From Apostichopus japonicus (Eukaryota > Echinodermata > Holothuroidea > Aspidochirotida > Stichopodidae): a stretch of 64,000 nt of DNA. Below the pieces are notes generated by a model that saw only the letters and a program-made list of their open reading frames with translations, did not search any database and was not told the DNA's origin. Below, one piece after another: positions 1 through 13,600 of this stretch. Location: NCBI RefSeq assembly GCF_037975245.1, contig NC_092576.1, positions 30,854,611-30,918,610 of the forward strand. The letters run 5' to 3'. Each line of letters starts with the position of its first letter. The stretch's first letter is position 1. Position numbers and translations under genes: made by a program.

Positions 1-598
1 AGTGGGTGGCAAGATGTACCTACATATGGTTTATGGGACACATAAACATAATAGATATAGTGCACAATGTAGCATAATTATGTATGCCTATAAGGTCCAT
101 CTAAAAAAGTAATATAATTTATCAAACTATTAAGCCAATTTAATACTTGAAGGTGACTTAAATACCAAATCATTTTGGCTATATGTGATTGCTTAAATGT
201 CAGTACAATTGTAGAAACATGTTATTGCCGTCCATGCAGCTACCATAATCATTGATTGATTCAACAATCATGAGAGGCCTTTACTTAAATTACAAACATT
301 TTCTCAGTTCATTTTAGAAAAATCAATTTTTCATGACTGGAAGATAAGCTAGGGCACAATTTTACAGCTGGGACAATATAGTTAAATAGAAAACTTATGT
401 TTACGGTACTGTTGTTGGTTTTATAATATTTCATTGTTTTCTCACCAGTATGCATATGATGTCAATGTTACTCGACTATGTCACTCCAGTAATTGTTGCA
501 ACTCATCTTTGGAATTCACAAAACCACTCACAAAATCATCGCCCATAGTCGTCATTTGAAAAAATGGAGGTAGACATTCTTTGGGATGGGCATCTAAA
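1..598. other. Noncoding AT-rich sequence
   Basis: No open frame of convincing length, no splice-bounded exon and no recognisable repeat terminus is visible. Sequence is AT-rich single-copy-looking DNA. Confidence 0.5.
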
Positions 599-654
599 TT
601 GTATGAAAGATAATGTTAAATTATGTTATGAATTTAACATTATCTTTCATACAA
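599..654. repeat. Perfect 24-bp inverted repeat (hairpin)
   Basis: Bases 599-622 and 631-654 are exact reverse complements (arm begins TTGTATGAAAGATAATG) around an 8-base loop. The stem is AT-rich and perfect, so it could be a recent snap-back duplication, a tiny MITE or a structured RNA. No coding context surrounds it. Confidence 0.9.
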
Positions 655-726
655 AAAAATGAAAATCTTCAAACCTTGTAGCCTGTGGGATAGCTTGGGT
701 GCAGAATTTATCCTTGGTACTTTATA

Positions 727-1286
727 TTGTAACGCTAACTCAGTCTAAGATTCTGGGGCGTCCAAATATTCCCTGCTGAGGACTGGTGGTGGTATGGAAA
801 CAAATGCGGCTTGGATGGTTGTATGTTAGTAAACGACGAGCCTTAAATCTCGCTATTACATGCAAAAGATATAACACATAGATAAACGAGTAAAGAACAA
901 GTGCTGTGTAGATTCCGCGATCTATTACTTTAACCAGCCACGGTACAAACAATACAATGGCACGAAGCCCTCAAAAATAGGTAGAAAAACATGCACTTAA
1001 CGATAATGGTCACAAACGAGGTCTCAATACCGAAGTAGAGTCCTATAACGATACGTACAAAAGTGTATAAAAGACGAATACAAGACAGATACAAGTACGA
1101 CCACAATGGTCGGAGCCAGGGCTACTACCGAACCGAACGATTCAGATCGGGAGCGAAGACTGGTCACAAGTCTTGAGGTCTGCTTCAGCTGAGCTGGTGA
1201 GCAAACATCACGTGACCTGTAATTATTACGTAATGTAGCCTACGACAAATAGAGGGCGACATATATGATGACCAACGGCATCACAA
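727..1286. repeat. 560-bp dispersed repeat, uninterrupted copy A
   Basis: This copy is nearly identical to 36061-36204 joined to 52019-52421. Both copies are bounded by TATA (here 723-726 and 1287-1290), which looks like a 4-bp target duplication. The ends read TGTAACG and, on the other strand, TGTGATG, giving weak terminal inversion. It encodes nothing convincing. It could be a short nonautonomous DNA element or a solo-LTR-like repeat, and I cannot decide which. The main differences between copies are an 11-base indel and scattered substitutions. Confidence 0.8.
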
Positions 1287-1382
1287 TATAATGCCAGTTA
1301 AGATGTGGATGTGTAAAGATTGGTGGAGGAGACTATGTGCAACCCTCTCAACATGTTCGGTTCCACCTTTATACATGTCCTT

Positions 1383-1441
1383 GATATCCCTGATCTGCAT
1401 ATTTTGTTCCCCTGCGATATCCCTGATCTGCATATTTTGTT
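1383..1441. repeat. 26-bp direct repeat, two copies
   Basis: GATATCCCTGATCTGCATAT and the following TTTGTT occur at 1383-1408 and again at 1416-1441, separated by 7 bases. Confidence 0.85.
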
Positions 1442-1524
1442 TCAAATATTGGGGGACATTTGCTTGGGTGCAAGCGCTTAGCAACTTTCATTCCCAAAAT
1501 TGTTCGCACGCTTCGTGATATTTT

Positions 1525-1577
1525 GTATATATATATATATATATATGTTTATATATGTATAGAAATATATATATAAC
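1525..1577. repeat. TA-rich microsatellite
   Basis: A run of alternating TA of about 22 bases is followed by further interrupted TA repeats. Confidence 0.9.
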
Positions 1578-2139
1578 CCTAAAGTGTACAGTACCAGGAC
1601 ACCGTCCAAAAACTTTCCATTGGACTTTCCATTTAATGCCACATATAAGTCTTAATGCAAATGCGTCGTTAAGGATAAATTTACCGCAGACTGGAGGGAT
1701 TGATAGCAGTGCATGGAACTTGGATCGCATCTTTTATGCAATTCATAGACAGATATATCAGAAAAGCGATAGTAACTGTGTCTTCTTTACGTACTTCAAG
1801 CAATTTTTAGTACGATAGAGAGACACTTGCATATGTCCCCCTATTCACAGTTAAGAGTACAGTACATATGTTCACATAATGTGTGCATTTATACAACTCT
1901 CCGATCGGTATACGGTTTAAGTGTGTGTGTCATTCATTCATTGCATGTTATAGGAAAGAATCTTATATAAAAAAGTTGACTGCATTACCGGCAATTTTAA
2001 GCAATAAATTTGCTCAAAATATAACCAGCTAATGTAGAACTTTCAATTGTCAGTATACACATTTTATTAGCTTATAACAACACTATTTTCCAATGTTACG
2101 GTGTGACAAAAACCCAAATTATGGTAAAGATTTCTTGAT

Positions 2140-3302
2140 TACAGTTCGACCGATTAAATGATAATCAGCTTTACCGAGTACCGATTAGTGTCTGTGACAA
2201 TCGGGCCGATGCCTATTACCTTTAGTGGATAAGCAGTGTTATTTTAATATTTTATTCGAAAAAGATAACACAATCCCGAACGTTTGCTTCAAGTTTTGCC
2301 ATATGCGAGGGAAACCTTCCGATGGAACGTTGTTTCAACGATCATACACAGTAAGTCAATGGCGCTTCTCCATTGACATAAATACACGTGGGAAAACCAC
2401 ACACTAAAGTCCCATTGACTTTGTCGCTGGAAATCAGACATGCTTTAGTCGGTCAGTTTAATTACTGCAAAGGTGATATTTTAGCACGTATAGTACTTTA
2501 GGTCAGGGGAAAAAGTTGCTTCGGGTTTTTAGCAAAAATATGCGTAAGAATATTTGCCTAATCAGTGATTAGTAATCGCAAATGGTAATGCAGTAGAACT
2601 ACCGAGGACTGTCGCCAAACATTTGTAGGGAATTTTAGGAGTATTTGGCGCCTTGATTGCATAATTTTATGGCATTTGTAGAAAATTGGGCGTATTTTCT
2701 AACTAAACAGTTATTAAAGCTCAACAGTTCTCTAGCTAGACTAGCCTAATGTACGTAGAACTCACAATGAACAAAGCGTAATGTCACTCTCACGTTCCAG
2801 TTTTCATCTACGGTGAAATGGCCAAAGTGGTTGAAAAGTATATTGATTTGGTTTCACATTTACTCGAAACAAATAATCTTTCATATCAATCGTTAAACCT
2901 GATAACAGGAGGTTTCGTTAGATGCAACAAGCGAAGTGAAAAAAATAATAATAATAACGTCGTCCCTGTAAGCTTATCGCGAGTATGTTGTATGATGTAA
3001 ACTGCTAAAACTGGATAGTATATCGAACAGCATTAGTACAAACTCGCGTGAGGGACTTGCGATACCGCTTCACGGTAGATTAGCGCACCTTCCCCGTCTA
3101 TGAATAGCGCTGAATCGAACTTCTTCCGTTGTAGTTGTGGTCAATCAAAAGCGCGTAAAAATACAATCCTTGGTGTGGAACTTAATAATCGGTTCCAAAT
3201 TATGAAATAATCGGTAGCGCAATGGATTTGCCGATGCCGGTTACCGATTGTCTGATTATCGGCCTGATGCCGATTATCTAACCTATTATCGGTCGAACAC
3301 TA
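2140..3302. mobile_element. Nonautonomous hAT-like MITE, 1.16 kb, 8-bp TSD
   Basis: The left end TACAGTTCGACCG and the inverted right end TAGTGTTCGACCG match, and both are followed by related AATCGG-rich inverted sequence. The element is flanked by an exact 8-bp direct repeat TTCTTGAT (2132-2139 and 3303-3310). An 8-bp duplication and this terminus style are characteristic of hAT elements. The interior has only short frames with no transposase similarity, so it must depend on another element's transposase. Confidence 0.8.
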
Positions 3303-3310
3303 TTCTTGAT

Positions 3311-6258
3311 CAGAAAATGCTGTCAATATATAATTAGCAAAAGTCGGTCAGATTCCCTCGGAGTAGCTATTTTGATAAGTACGGTGCTTTCCTTCTCGTC
3401 TGTTACGAAGTTCCAGTCTTAGCAGTCTGTAGTGTTCATGGCACACTTCTACCTCTCTTATCTGTGTAGCTTTAACCTCAAACATAGCTTGCTCAGATTT
3501 TTCCACCGAGAAAACCTAATTAGCTTGGTCTTTTACAAAGCCAGTATACTTCAGGCATACTGTGGTCACCACATGACATTAAATTCGGGTACAAGTTGCA
3601 TTATAAGAGGCATTCTTTTCTTGGTGGGGGGGGGGGTGGGGGTGTGGTCGGCTGTATTTATGGGTGTGAAGGTTTTCTTGCCATGGATTTTATCCAGTAA
3701 ACTCTTGGCTCTATTGTTGAACCACTAGCGTGCATAGGGAGTAAAATGTTGGGGTTGTGTGAGTGGGGGGGGGCCGACTTGTGACTTTCTTGACGGATAT
3801 TGCTTTAATCCATTTGGCTAGATGGAAGATCCATGTCTAGCATATTCAATGACATTGGTCAGCAATTCATCAATCATACATCCTTTCCCTCCCCCAGCCT
3901 ATGTTCCCTAAGCCTTTTTCAATGTTACCAGAAACACAATGCATATGTTGACAGTATTTCACAAACAAAGCCAAAAAGCATAAATACTAAGAAAGGAAAC
4001 ATTCAAGCGCAAAGATGTTTTTAATTTAATTTTAATGAAATCCTTATGGCACGTGAACAACAAAAATAAATGAAAATCAGCAGCTTTGAAATTAATGTAG
4101 ATTCAAACTAATCATTAGGTGCAGAGTATACTATGCAATTGACACCATCTCCATAGTATGAACCATTCCAAAGGTCATCAATTACTCATACACACTCTTG
4201 AAAATACAAGTTAAATGCATATTTTGTGTTGTTTACAGGAGTACACTATACTAGTCAACTTGTGAACATTTGGAATGAGAACATAATACAAAAGTACACC
4301 ACAAGAGAAGTGTGGATCCCTTTCTGTTAACATTGCTGGTTATTAAATGAAGGAAACATAAGGCCTTGAAATCTTGAATAAAACATACATAGTAAACTAG
4401 ATTTTAGGAGTAGTGTTGACAAGTGATAGTATAGCAAAGTTCTTTGTGAGTGCTCCCTGAGAAGTTTCAATGACCAATAAAATTACATAGTATTTTTGAA
4501 AAACAAAACAATACAATAAGCTTGAAAATCTGCTGAATTGGAAAAAAAAAAGTTTCTGTGATTACGTAATCGATTGTCAATTGTGGTATAATTCTTGAGT
4601 TACTTGCTGGAACTACACCTGCTTGCTTGCATCTTGTTGAGAGCTTTGTGCACAGGCTCTCAGAAGCAATGTATCCATGTCTGCATGTGTGTTGGTTTAT
4701 ACCAATGATTGACTTTAAGCAGATCAGTGAGTGATCTTTAGTAAGTATTAGCATGCTTTATCAGGATGAGATAAAAAAAAAAATAGAATAGACAGAAGAT
4801 CAAAAATGCTTTTAATATACAGCAAAACAAAGGTACAACTACCTCAACATCTGTGAAATATTTTAAACAGTGAACTAGCATTTAATAATCACATGAACAG
4901 ATCTATAGTAGGAAAACTTGACCTATCTTGATGAAAAAGGGAAATTTAGCCATGTCATAAACATGGGGCAACAGATACTGGGCTGTCAATACTGATTAAG
5001 CTGCAGTGAAAATGCACTATTACATACAGCTTTCAAACATGTTGACCTCTGCATTCACTTCTTAGAGGTTCCCTTTGCGGAACAAGATACTGTTTATTTA
5101 CATTTTCCCTGTATGCAAACTAGCAATTTATTCATCAAACTATTTGAGCAAAGAAGTACATTCGCATAAAAAAAATAGTAATGAAAATGTAATTGGTGTT
5201 CAACCTAGTATTTTAAGTTTGTCTATGTTATCAAACATACAGCCAACCATAACCTCCTCATAACTTGGCTGTCAACTGAGAACCCTTTTTAAACAGGCAA
5301 ATTTTGTTTTTAGTATTAACTTCTATCATTGCGCATTCAAAGTGCTCATTTAGGCAGAAAACACCAAACAATGCTAATTTGGCAAATGACTGTCACATAT
5401 AACTTGTTCTCTTCCCTCTAATGCAGGTAAAGATTGTTGCAGATAGAAACACATGAGTTCATGATATTACGTATCAGCAACACGTTGGTAATGCTCACTG
5501 TACATAAGTCTGAGAGTTTATGAAGTGATGTTACCTCTTGTGCATTCCTTTACTTTAAAACATATAAGATGTTTAACCACTCATTTAAAAAATATGTATT
5601 CAGTTACAAAAAGTTTAACCCTTTGTTTTCATTTTGAAACCTCTGCTTGAAGTTTGTTGTCTACCGCGTGTCCTTATGTACTACACAGGTAAACAGAAAG
5701 AAAATACAATTCTAAACAAGATTTGGTAAACATAAAACTGGAACAAACTCTTAATTTGCAGCCTCTTCTCACTTCTGGCTTTGTTTTAACACACTTGAAC
5801 AGCTGAACATTGATACTACTCAATATAAACTTGAACAGGTTAATATTCATATCACTCATTAAAAGCTTAAAAACATACATACAGGTATGCTTGATCTCTA
5901 TGTAACAATCAATAATCTTATATAGTACATGATTTGACTTAAAAAAACCCAAAGAATCAAGGACTTTATCCCTTTAATCTTTGAAGCTCCTTCAGTTTGT
6001 TATTCTTGTTTACAACTTTCTAAGTATCTTTTGTTTTACCATTACGTTGTGTTTCAATAATGCAAATAACATACCCATCAATTGTAAACACTTAAAGTTT
6101 AAATTAGAACAGTAGCCTAGCTACCCAAGTTATGAGAAAATAGAGAAAATGAGATCAAATTGGAACACAGTGACAGAAGCTCTTCATTAGCAGGTTTCTC
6201 TTCCTTCTCTCTACTTTTTTATAACACTTGAACAGCTAAACATATGTGCCCACACTGC
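3311..6258. other. Long stretch without recognisable genes
   Basis: About 3 kb of AT-rich sequence with a G-run near 3630 and scattered short frames that lack start context, splice signals or domain similarity. I see no gene or bounded repeat here. Confidence 0.45.
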
Positions 6259-6339
6259 AGTGGTAGGGACCTTGCTAGAGAGGGGGTTTGGGAGGGTCTC
6301 AACCCCCCCCCCCCAATCTTGGTAAAACTCACATTGGAA

Positions 6340-6384
6340 AATTGGAGTGCGACAATCAGAATTTCTGACTGTCGCACTCCAATT
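6340..6384. repeat. 21-bp inverted repeat with 3-base loop
   Basis: Arms 6340-6360 and 6364-6384 (AATTGGAGTGCGACA start) are complementary except for one position. The very small loop favours cruciform or hairpin formation. Confidence 0.9.
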
Positions 6385-6537
6385 TACCTAGGCCTATTCA
6401 TATATTCTTGTGATTGTGAATGACCTAAATATTTCGGTTCAAATTGACCTTTAATCAGTCATATTTACCCCGTTTTCCTTGCCACTTTGAGAAATTGTAT
6501 CTCGCGATCCTTATACTCTACCATACAAAACTTTGTA

Positions 6538-6706
6538 GGTTTTTGAATGTTTGAGTGGGGGTTGGGCGTTTTGTCTCTGCAGGTCGGCGGGCGTATGTTT
6601 TTTTGGCTCGCTAGACCTAAGTTTCGTTTGTCAGAATGGGATGGTTCGGTAGTGCCGTTTGGCCGTGACGTTTTGTATCCCGCATGGCGGGTCACGTAAA
6701 AAGCAG
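6538..6706 (+). mobile_element. 5'-truncated LINE 3' tail (tail type A), 11-bp TSD
   Basis: The sequence corresponds to the last ~170 bases of the complete LINE at 58013-63007: the 3' end of ORF2, the 3' UTR with the CCCGC/GCGGG hairpin, and the terminus GTCACGTAAAAAGC. It is flanked by the direct repeat AAAACTTTGTA (6527-6537 and 6707-6717). There is no poly(A). This is a dead-on-arrival insertion produced by incomplete reverse transcription. Confidence 0.85.
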
Positions 6707-6969
6707 AAAACTTTGTATGATTTTGAAAAAATGCCTAATAGAACAACTGTACAAGGTTCGCCAGCTTCAATTCGCTTTATATATGTACTAATTTTGCTAT
6801 TGGGTGGGTTGACCCTTCAAGTAAGTTCAGGATATATAGTCTCTATGGAGTATAATAAAACACTGAAATGATAATCTACAGAAGCTTAAAAGTGCCATCA
6901 ACATAAGAAAAACTTTGCCCCAAACTGTTTAGATAGCAAGATAAAATCTTATCAAAAATCAGGAAAATG

Positions 6970-7280
6970 TTGGATTGCTCGGCAATTGAACAATTTTTGC
7001 AAGATGTTTAATTGACAACTTATCATATCTCGTCAACTGGACAATTTTCTGCAAATTGTTTCATTGACAACTTATCATATCTTGCCAATTGGACATTTGC
7101 TGCAAAATGTTCAATTGTTCACTTCATTCCATCAGAGCAATTGAAAAATGTTCTGCAAAATGTTTACTTGACAACTTATTGTATGTGCTCAACTCAACAT
7201 CTTTCTGCAAAATGTTTAATTATTCACTTCATTCCAAATACTCAGTTGGAATGAAGTGAAGAATTGAAAAATTTTTCATG
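6970..7280. repeat. Degenerate tandem repeat, period about 52 bp
   Basis: About five units carry the landmarks TTGACAACTTATCATAT, CAATTGGACA and TGCAAAATGTT in order, with growing divergence toward 7250. Confidence 0.75.
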
Positions 7281-7289
7281 TGACTAGCC

Positions 7290-7328
7290 CCCCCCCCACC
7301 CTAATCATCAGGCCTTAGCTACGTCCCT
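7290..7328. other. Transposon-terminus-like sequence shared with 33567
   Basis: The complement of the right part reads CAGGGACGTAGCTAAGGCC and continues with matching sequence and a G-run at 33567-33600. CAGGGACGTAGC resembles a DNA-transposon terminus (hAT-like style). The opposite end and a target duplication could not be fixed. A possible partner lies near 6259. Confidence 0.4.
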
Positions 7329-7609
7329 GGTCAGTGTTTATTATATCCATTACAGTCAACACAGTAAAATTAGAACACACTTAATTTATAACATCTTCAT
7401 CTCTACTGATCTCGCCCTTTCCCTAAGTCTATGTTTATTAGTCTCGTTGAAAATTGTTGTTCTGACGGTTCACCAATCAAACATATGGTCTATTGCTCCT
7501 TCCTCCAGAAAATCTTCAATCTCATTGCGACCTAGTTGGGATCATGAAAGGTAACTCCAGTGATATTTTTTGGATAGGAACACAACCAGAATGTAAACAC
7601 AGTTCCTTG

Positions 7610-10600
7610 CTAATGTTCACTGATTAGTTTCATAGGGATTTTTTCAAAAAGCCCTATGGAAACAAGAGCAAAATTTGTGTTTGCAAATAATGCTAACACT
7701 TGTCCCTCATGCTTGATATCAGTTGTACAGCACATATCAGCAGGTTTCCAAATATTGGCCAATGTCAACATAACAGAGTTTGAAGAACCTCCAACATTTC
7801 GTAACTGTACTTTAGCAATTGGAATATGTTTGAAGAAATCACACCTTACAGTTGCCTGATTTCCCAATTTAGGCATGCATACTTACTTGGGAGCATCTTT
7901 TCTGCAAGTCCTTTGATGTAATTTTCCACATTTTCCACCACACACTTTGAAGCACTTTCACTCCATTTAATGTATTTAATGTAAATAAAAAGTGAAATCC
8001 ATGTTAATTGAGCTTGAACATGACTTAAAAAATTAGAAAGAACTATATATGAAATCATTTTTGATGATACAGTTATACACCATGGAAGGTACCTGACGCC
8101 TGACATACAACACTAGGTAAAGCAACCAGAGGCAGTGTTGTCTTGCGAATGCTCATTAATATTCAGCAGATTTGAAACTATTGCAGCCATAATGTCTGAA
8201 TATATGTGTACAATAAACATCTTTACCCAATTTGTCTGGTGTTGGAAATGATTGCTGCAGCAGCTAGCTGTAGAGGCAATTGGGAATCCTCCACATGTAA
8301 TACCTTATTCTGGTCAGGGTATGTGAAGTTGTATAACTTGTTAATAGGATGAAACCTTTTCTTCATTATATGAAGGTGCACCAGTAATTACAACCTTCCT
8401 TTCATCACATACGAATTGATAAAAACAAGGTACTGGAAGAGTGTCTCCAGTCCTTCAATAAAACTTTACTCTGTCATTTCAAATCCAGAAAAAGAGCCAA
8501 CTAAATTTAGTCTGCTTTCTTACTAAGGTGCATCATGATGCTCAAGTAATATTTATACAAGCAAAGCCTAATATCATTTGTGTAGACAAAGCATAAAAAC
8601 ATCTTTTTTATGGGAGCACTTCTGCAAACTTTTCCTTGGTTGAGTTGATTCCCACAAAGAATTGTACACATTTCTTGTTTTTACTTTTTTTTTCAAATAA
8701 ACTCCACCTGTTTACATGCCAAAGGAGCTCATCTAATGGTGTTTCTTTCAAAATACCTGTCCTTCCTTGCTTTGACTCATTTGCCAGATTTAAACAATAT
8801 TATAAACAATATTAGAAGTATAAACAATATTATTGTTCTAAACAGATTTCCATAGCACAATAAGAGCAATTGCCACCTTTAACTGCAACTGATTAAGTCT
8901 TGCCCAAAAGTAAACTAATGGAGCATATATAACCAAGTGTGTCCTGTCTACTGAAATCAGTTTACCCTAGCTGCTTCCTGCCGATCCATGTGAGTATGCA
9001 AGGAGGATCTGATCCCACGCACAAGGGCGATCAAGTTGTACTGTGAATGCAGGCCAAATTGACATGCTCAGTGAAGAATACGACATAACAGCCGATGAAA
9101 AAACTTGAATCAAATTTGTTAGTTACAAGGCAATCATGTTAACATGATGCAAACAAAAACCTCTCCCTAGTGAGAGTGTGACAAATTGAGCCCCTTATTA
9201 TCCTAGTCCCTTTATTTTCATAAACTTGTTACTCGTAAAGATTTTGTAAAATTTTGTAAACACACTTTTTCACATTCCGTCATAAAGATCTTCGCACACT
9301 GTCATACTTACAGGTGACTTGTTGGTCATGGATCGGGATTCTCCTCTTGCTCTTTTTCTTCTCTGTTGTACATCAGCCCTCTGCACTGCTGGACACAGCA
9401 AGAAATTAAATGAACACCGTTAAAACAATTGAGTTTGATGAGGATACACAAATCAATACAAATAAGATAATGACAGCATGTTGTTAGTTTAAGGGTGTCA
9501 AGACTCGCTCAAAACGATCCCAGAAAACACACACACACAGCTTGCTACCAACGGTATTTAGACACTAGTGCGTTTTACGTTACCCGTCATACGGGATACA
9601 AAACGTCACGGCCAAACGGCACTACCAAATCCTCCCATTCTTACAAACGAACCTCAGGTCAAGCGAGCCAAAAAAGACACTAGTGTCTTAGACACTAGTG
9701 TACAGTCAGTTCATGCTGCGGTCAATACCCACAGCATAGTGTAAAAACCAATACAGCGATGGACATCTCAGGTCCAGCATTTTGTAGTGACACGAACAAA
9801 AGGTCACTTACAAGCAACAGAAAGTTAACTTTTTCAGATGGCCGCACGCGGTTTGGGGCGAGTGTTCAATGCCTTTAAAATTTATATGCTTCAAGACAAA
9901 TTGATAATTCCGGTAGCTGCATAGTCATCTTGAAGCAAATGTCACAGATTTTTTATCTCTCCTAAAACATGCAACTACTTGTTCTTATTCAACCAAATGA
10001 TAACAGACACCAGGAAATAACTAGAACTTATGGCACCAAATTATATCCATCCCTTGACTCAACTAGCAATTACATGTAAAGTTACAGTATAATACTGTAG
10101 CTTATTAAATTTAGTTGCCCAATTGCTCTAAATAATGATAATTCATATCAATTGAATGATTCATCCAACCAAATTTACAAAACACAAGCATTATGGGGTC
10201 ACAAAGTCTGCAGGGTTATCTTCCTTCTGTTACTGTGTGAAGGTTGTTAACCATTGTATGTGTCAGGGAGACTGTCAATATAATTCCTTTGGAATGGAAT
10301 TGCATTTGCCTGAGAAAGAAAAGGAACTGGAATTAGGGAAAACATAGTTCTGACTTGTATGCCACATGCATATGAGAGTCCTTCTGTACAAGAAATAAAT
10401 ATTTGGGGTGTATTTATTATTTATTAATGATCACTCTATATTCTTCAATTTAATTGCTGATTTTATAGTATTGGTAAGACTGCATGACAAAAGTCAAACA
10501 GCCAGTTGTTACCGTTAACTAATACCTCTTTTGATATAAAGTAGGTAAATGATGTAGCATAGGTATTTTATTACAGGGTCTGGTATTAGTTTTCTATAGT

Positions 10601-13600
10601 TCTGTAGTTCTTTCTTTCGAGGTAGGAAATATATTTCATAAAGGATATAATGCAGATGTTTGAGTCTTGAGAGTAATGAACAGCTAAAGCAGATACAAAA
10701 TACAAAAGTTTTAAATGCAATGTCAAGCTGATAACTGTTTCTCACATGGAACATCACTTATGTAGCTTTCAAAATCTACAGCATAGCTAGAGGAATATAA
10801 GCCTCACCAGTTATTACATTAATACATCTAGTTCTACCATGTTCTACTTCAGTATATTATAGGTCAGTGCAGGTAATTGTCTCAGTTAAGATTAATAACT
10901 TTTTCTGTGTCCCTCTAATATCTATATTTTTTTTTTAAGACAAAATCAGTTATGTAATGTTTAAACTGACTTCATAACAAACTTCAAAAACATCACTTTA
11001 TTTATTACGCAATGCTCTATTCTGCAAAATGTGAAGGAGGTGATTGACTTCCCTCATTTAAGTCTCAATTTATTCTCAATTTGCTGAAGATTAATGCAAT
11101 AACAGTTTATATTTTTCGACATCATTCTTGCCGTTTATCCCTCTTCCCATAATTCTTGCCGTCCCTACATATCCAGTATAATAAACTGTCATACTTACAT
11201 ACAGGTGACTTGTTGGTCATGGATGGGGATTCTCCACTTGCTGTTGGAAACAGCAAGAAATGAACTAACAGCATTAATACATGAGTCACCATATTAGAAC
11301 TACTGACTGGCTGGAAGAAACTTCTATGAAATTTGAAATATACAAAGAAACTGAGGCTTAGATAGGATATTCGAACCATCAGGACTACCATGTCAGGGGG
11401 TGTAATTTATTTTCTCTTGTATTGTTGTAGCTCACTGTGCATGTCGCACGGTATATAGTCGTTAAGGATAAGTACTTATTATGAGTGGTCAGTGAGGCGG
11501 TCAGCAACCCCCGGCTTAAAGGGACTGTACATGGACACAAAAGGTTAAACTCTGAAAAGCGGGTTTTGAGCATTCCAAACACCAAACGTTTGGTGGATTT
11601 AGGAATTGGTGATTTTGGGCGGCAGTTGACCATCAGAACTCAGGCGGTACGGTTGTGTAAGATTTCCAAGGGCCAAGAATCTGGCTAGGGTGATTTTGCC
11701 TTGTCAAAGAGGAAAATTGAGGAAACGTTTCAACAATAAAGTTAACTGGATAGTTAGGGTGCCAGGACCATTTTCTGTAAGTATTTATTCTTTGCTATTT
11801 GTATGTAGGGGTTCAGGTTTGTAATTATGTCATGTTAAGTAGATTTTATGGATATGCAAATGACCCACTGGTAACATTTACAGGGCATAAACGGTTTTCT
11901 TATTTCAATTATTTCATATATTAGATATGGGTAATTGTTTAAGATACTGGTTAAGGTATTTGTGAATGGATATTTACCGCCAATTAAGGCGTGTCGTGTA
12001 GGTGAGCCGCCATTTTGTTTGCTTGAGAAGTTGATTGGCATCCGCCATTTTGTTTTCGGCGATGCTAATTTATTAAAGATTTATGAATCATAATTTACAA
12101 TTATAGTATGCAGTGGATAGTTCTGAAACATCGGGGTTAATTGCATCATATCTGGCTCCATTTTAGAATGTGATTTTCTTATATTCTATTTGTGAGGGTG
12201 TTTTGTACTTAGGGTCACTCAGGGTGCGCAGTCCGGAGCGGAGGCTGGACGTGAAGGTGACAATCCGTGGATTCGGAAGCCTGTATTCAATATTATAATT
12301 TGAACAGCGTACCGGGAGAAATAAACGTGTTGGCACGGAACTTGTCAGCAGACGATTTTGGTGAACACTCATACAACTCAACTCGCGGGAAATACACTTT
12401 AAGCGACTCGGATCATATCAAGGTAAACAGAATAATAACTTAATTCATATTTTTTTTTTAATTGTACTTGTATTGTATGTAGTTGTATTGTGTGTAATTG
12501 ACCCTGTATATATAGTCTGATAGTAGTCAACAAGAAGGCTGAAATTTACTATTTGCCTCGTGTGTTTATTGCAATTTCTTAGTATCGAGTGACAAGACAA
12601 TCAAGGTTCAAAATAATTTAAATGAACCATCGTTGCGCGTGTGACGCAATGGTCACAACGTGACATACCAGTCCTCCACTCTATGGTGGTCAATGGTGCA
12701 TCCAAAAAGTAATAATATTTAAGGTGGTTACAACTTCGCTGGGGTTGTTTTCCATGTGGAATACGTATCAGTGAAGGTTGTCTACCATTGCATGCATGTG
12801 CCCACAAGAAAACATGGAGGAATAATCGCAAAATCCACATGAAAAGTTGTGTGATTGCACATTCCTTACATATCTAGCTATTAAGGACACCAAATAGTAT
12901 ATCCACAAAACAAACACTTACGGCTGAGCCTCTAAAATTTCTTACATGAAGTTTTTCAATTGCGCCATTACTGGATCCTTTTGTTTCCATCATTCAATTG
13001 ACAAAGCTTTTATCCAAAACACAATGAAATGATTTCCTTTCTCTTACAAGTATAGTATTTTATCTTACCCATTGCCTCTTCTCGGTCTTCATTCGCAACC
13101 TGCCCTGTAAAATTTTAGAAAGAAGTATGTTCCATGATCTGTTTAATAAAGTTATCACCACCTTAATACCAAACTCTAACAAGGAGCTAAAATATTTGCC
13201 ACTTTTTGTGTTGTAACTTTATTATCTGTACTTAACTGGGGTGGGGGAATAAAAAATGTTTCATGTCTGTGTATGTGTGGGGGTCAATTTTGACTTCACA
13301 ATATAGCATATATGTGAAGTAGCCTATATAAGACAGACAACTTTTCTGTTGTCATAAGTTAGCTAAAGGGTCAAAGGTCAGGAGGCCACAGGTCAAACAA
13401 GCAAAATGTTGCACAAACTCCTCATGAGTCAAACAGCTCTGACTCCAAATTTTTGGTCAACCGTCCCCCTACCGCATGTTAATAAGCCTTTGTGTCCTAA
13501 CTACCCTTGGTTTATAGTAACAGGCTTAGGCTTATCACTGACTTGGAACCTTGATTGAGGTGCCTCCATATTTATCAGAGTACCACCCCAGGAACAGTAG

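Noticed and set aside
727-1286. Solo LTR interpretation of the 560-bp repeat
   Set aside because: TG...CA-like ends exist, but the flanks are TATA in both copies and no primer-binding site or internal retroelement region was found. Left as an unclassified repeat.
12163-12420. LTR or promoter with AATAAA near 12320
   Set aside because: A single polyadenylation-like word and a GC-richer patch are not enough, and no second copy or boundaries were found.
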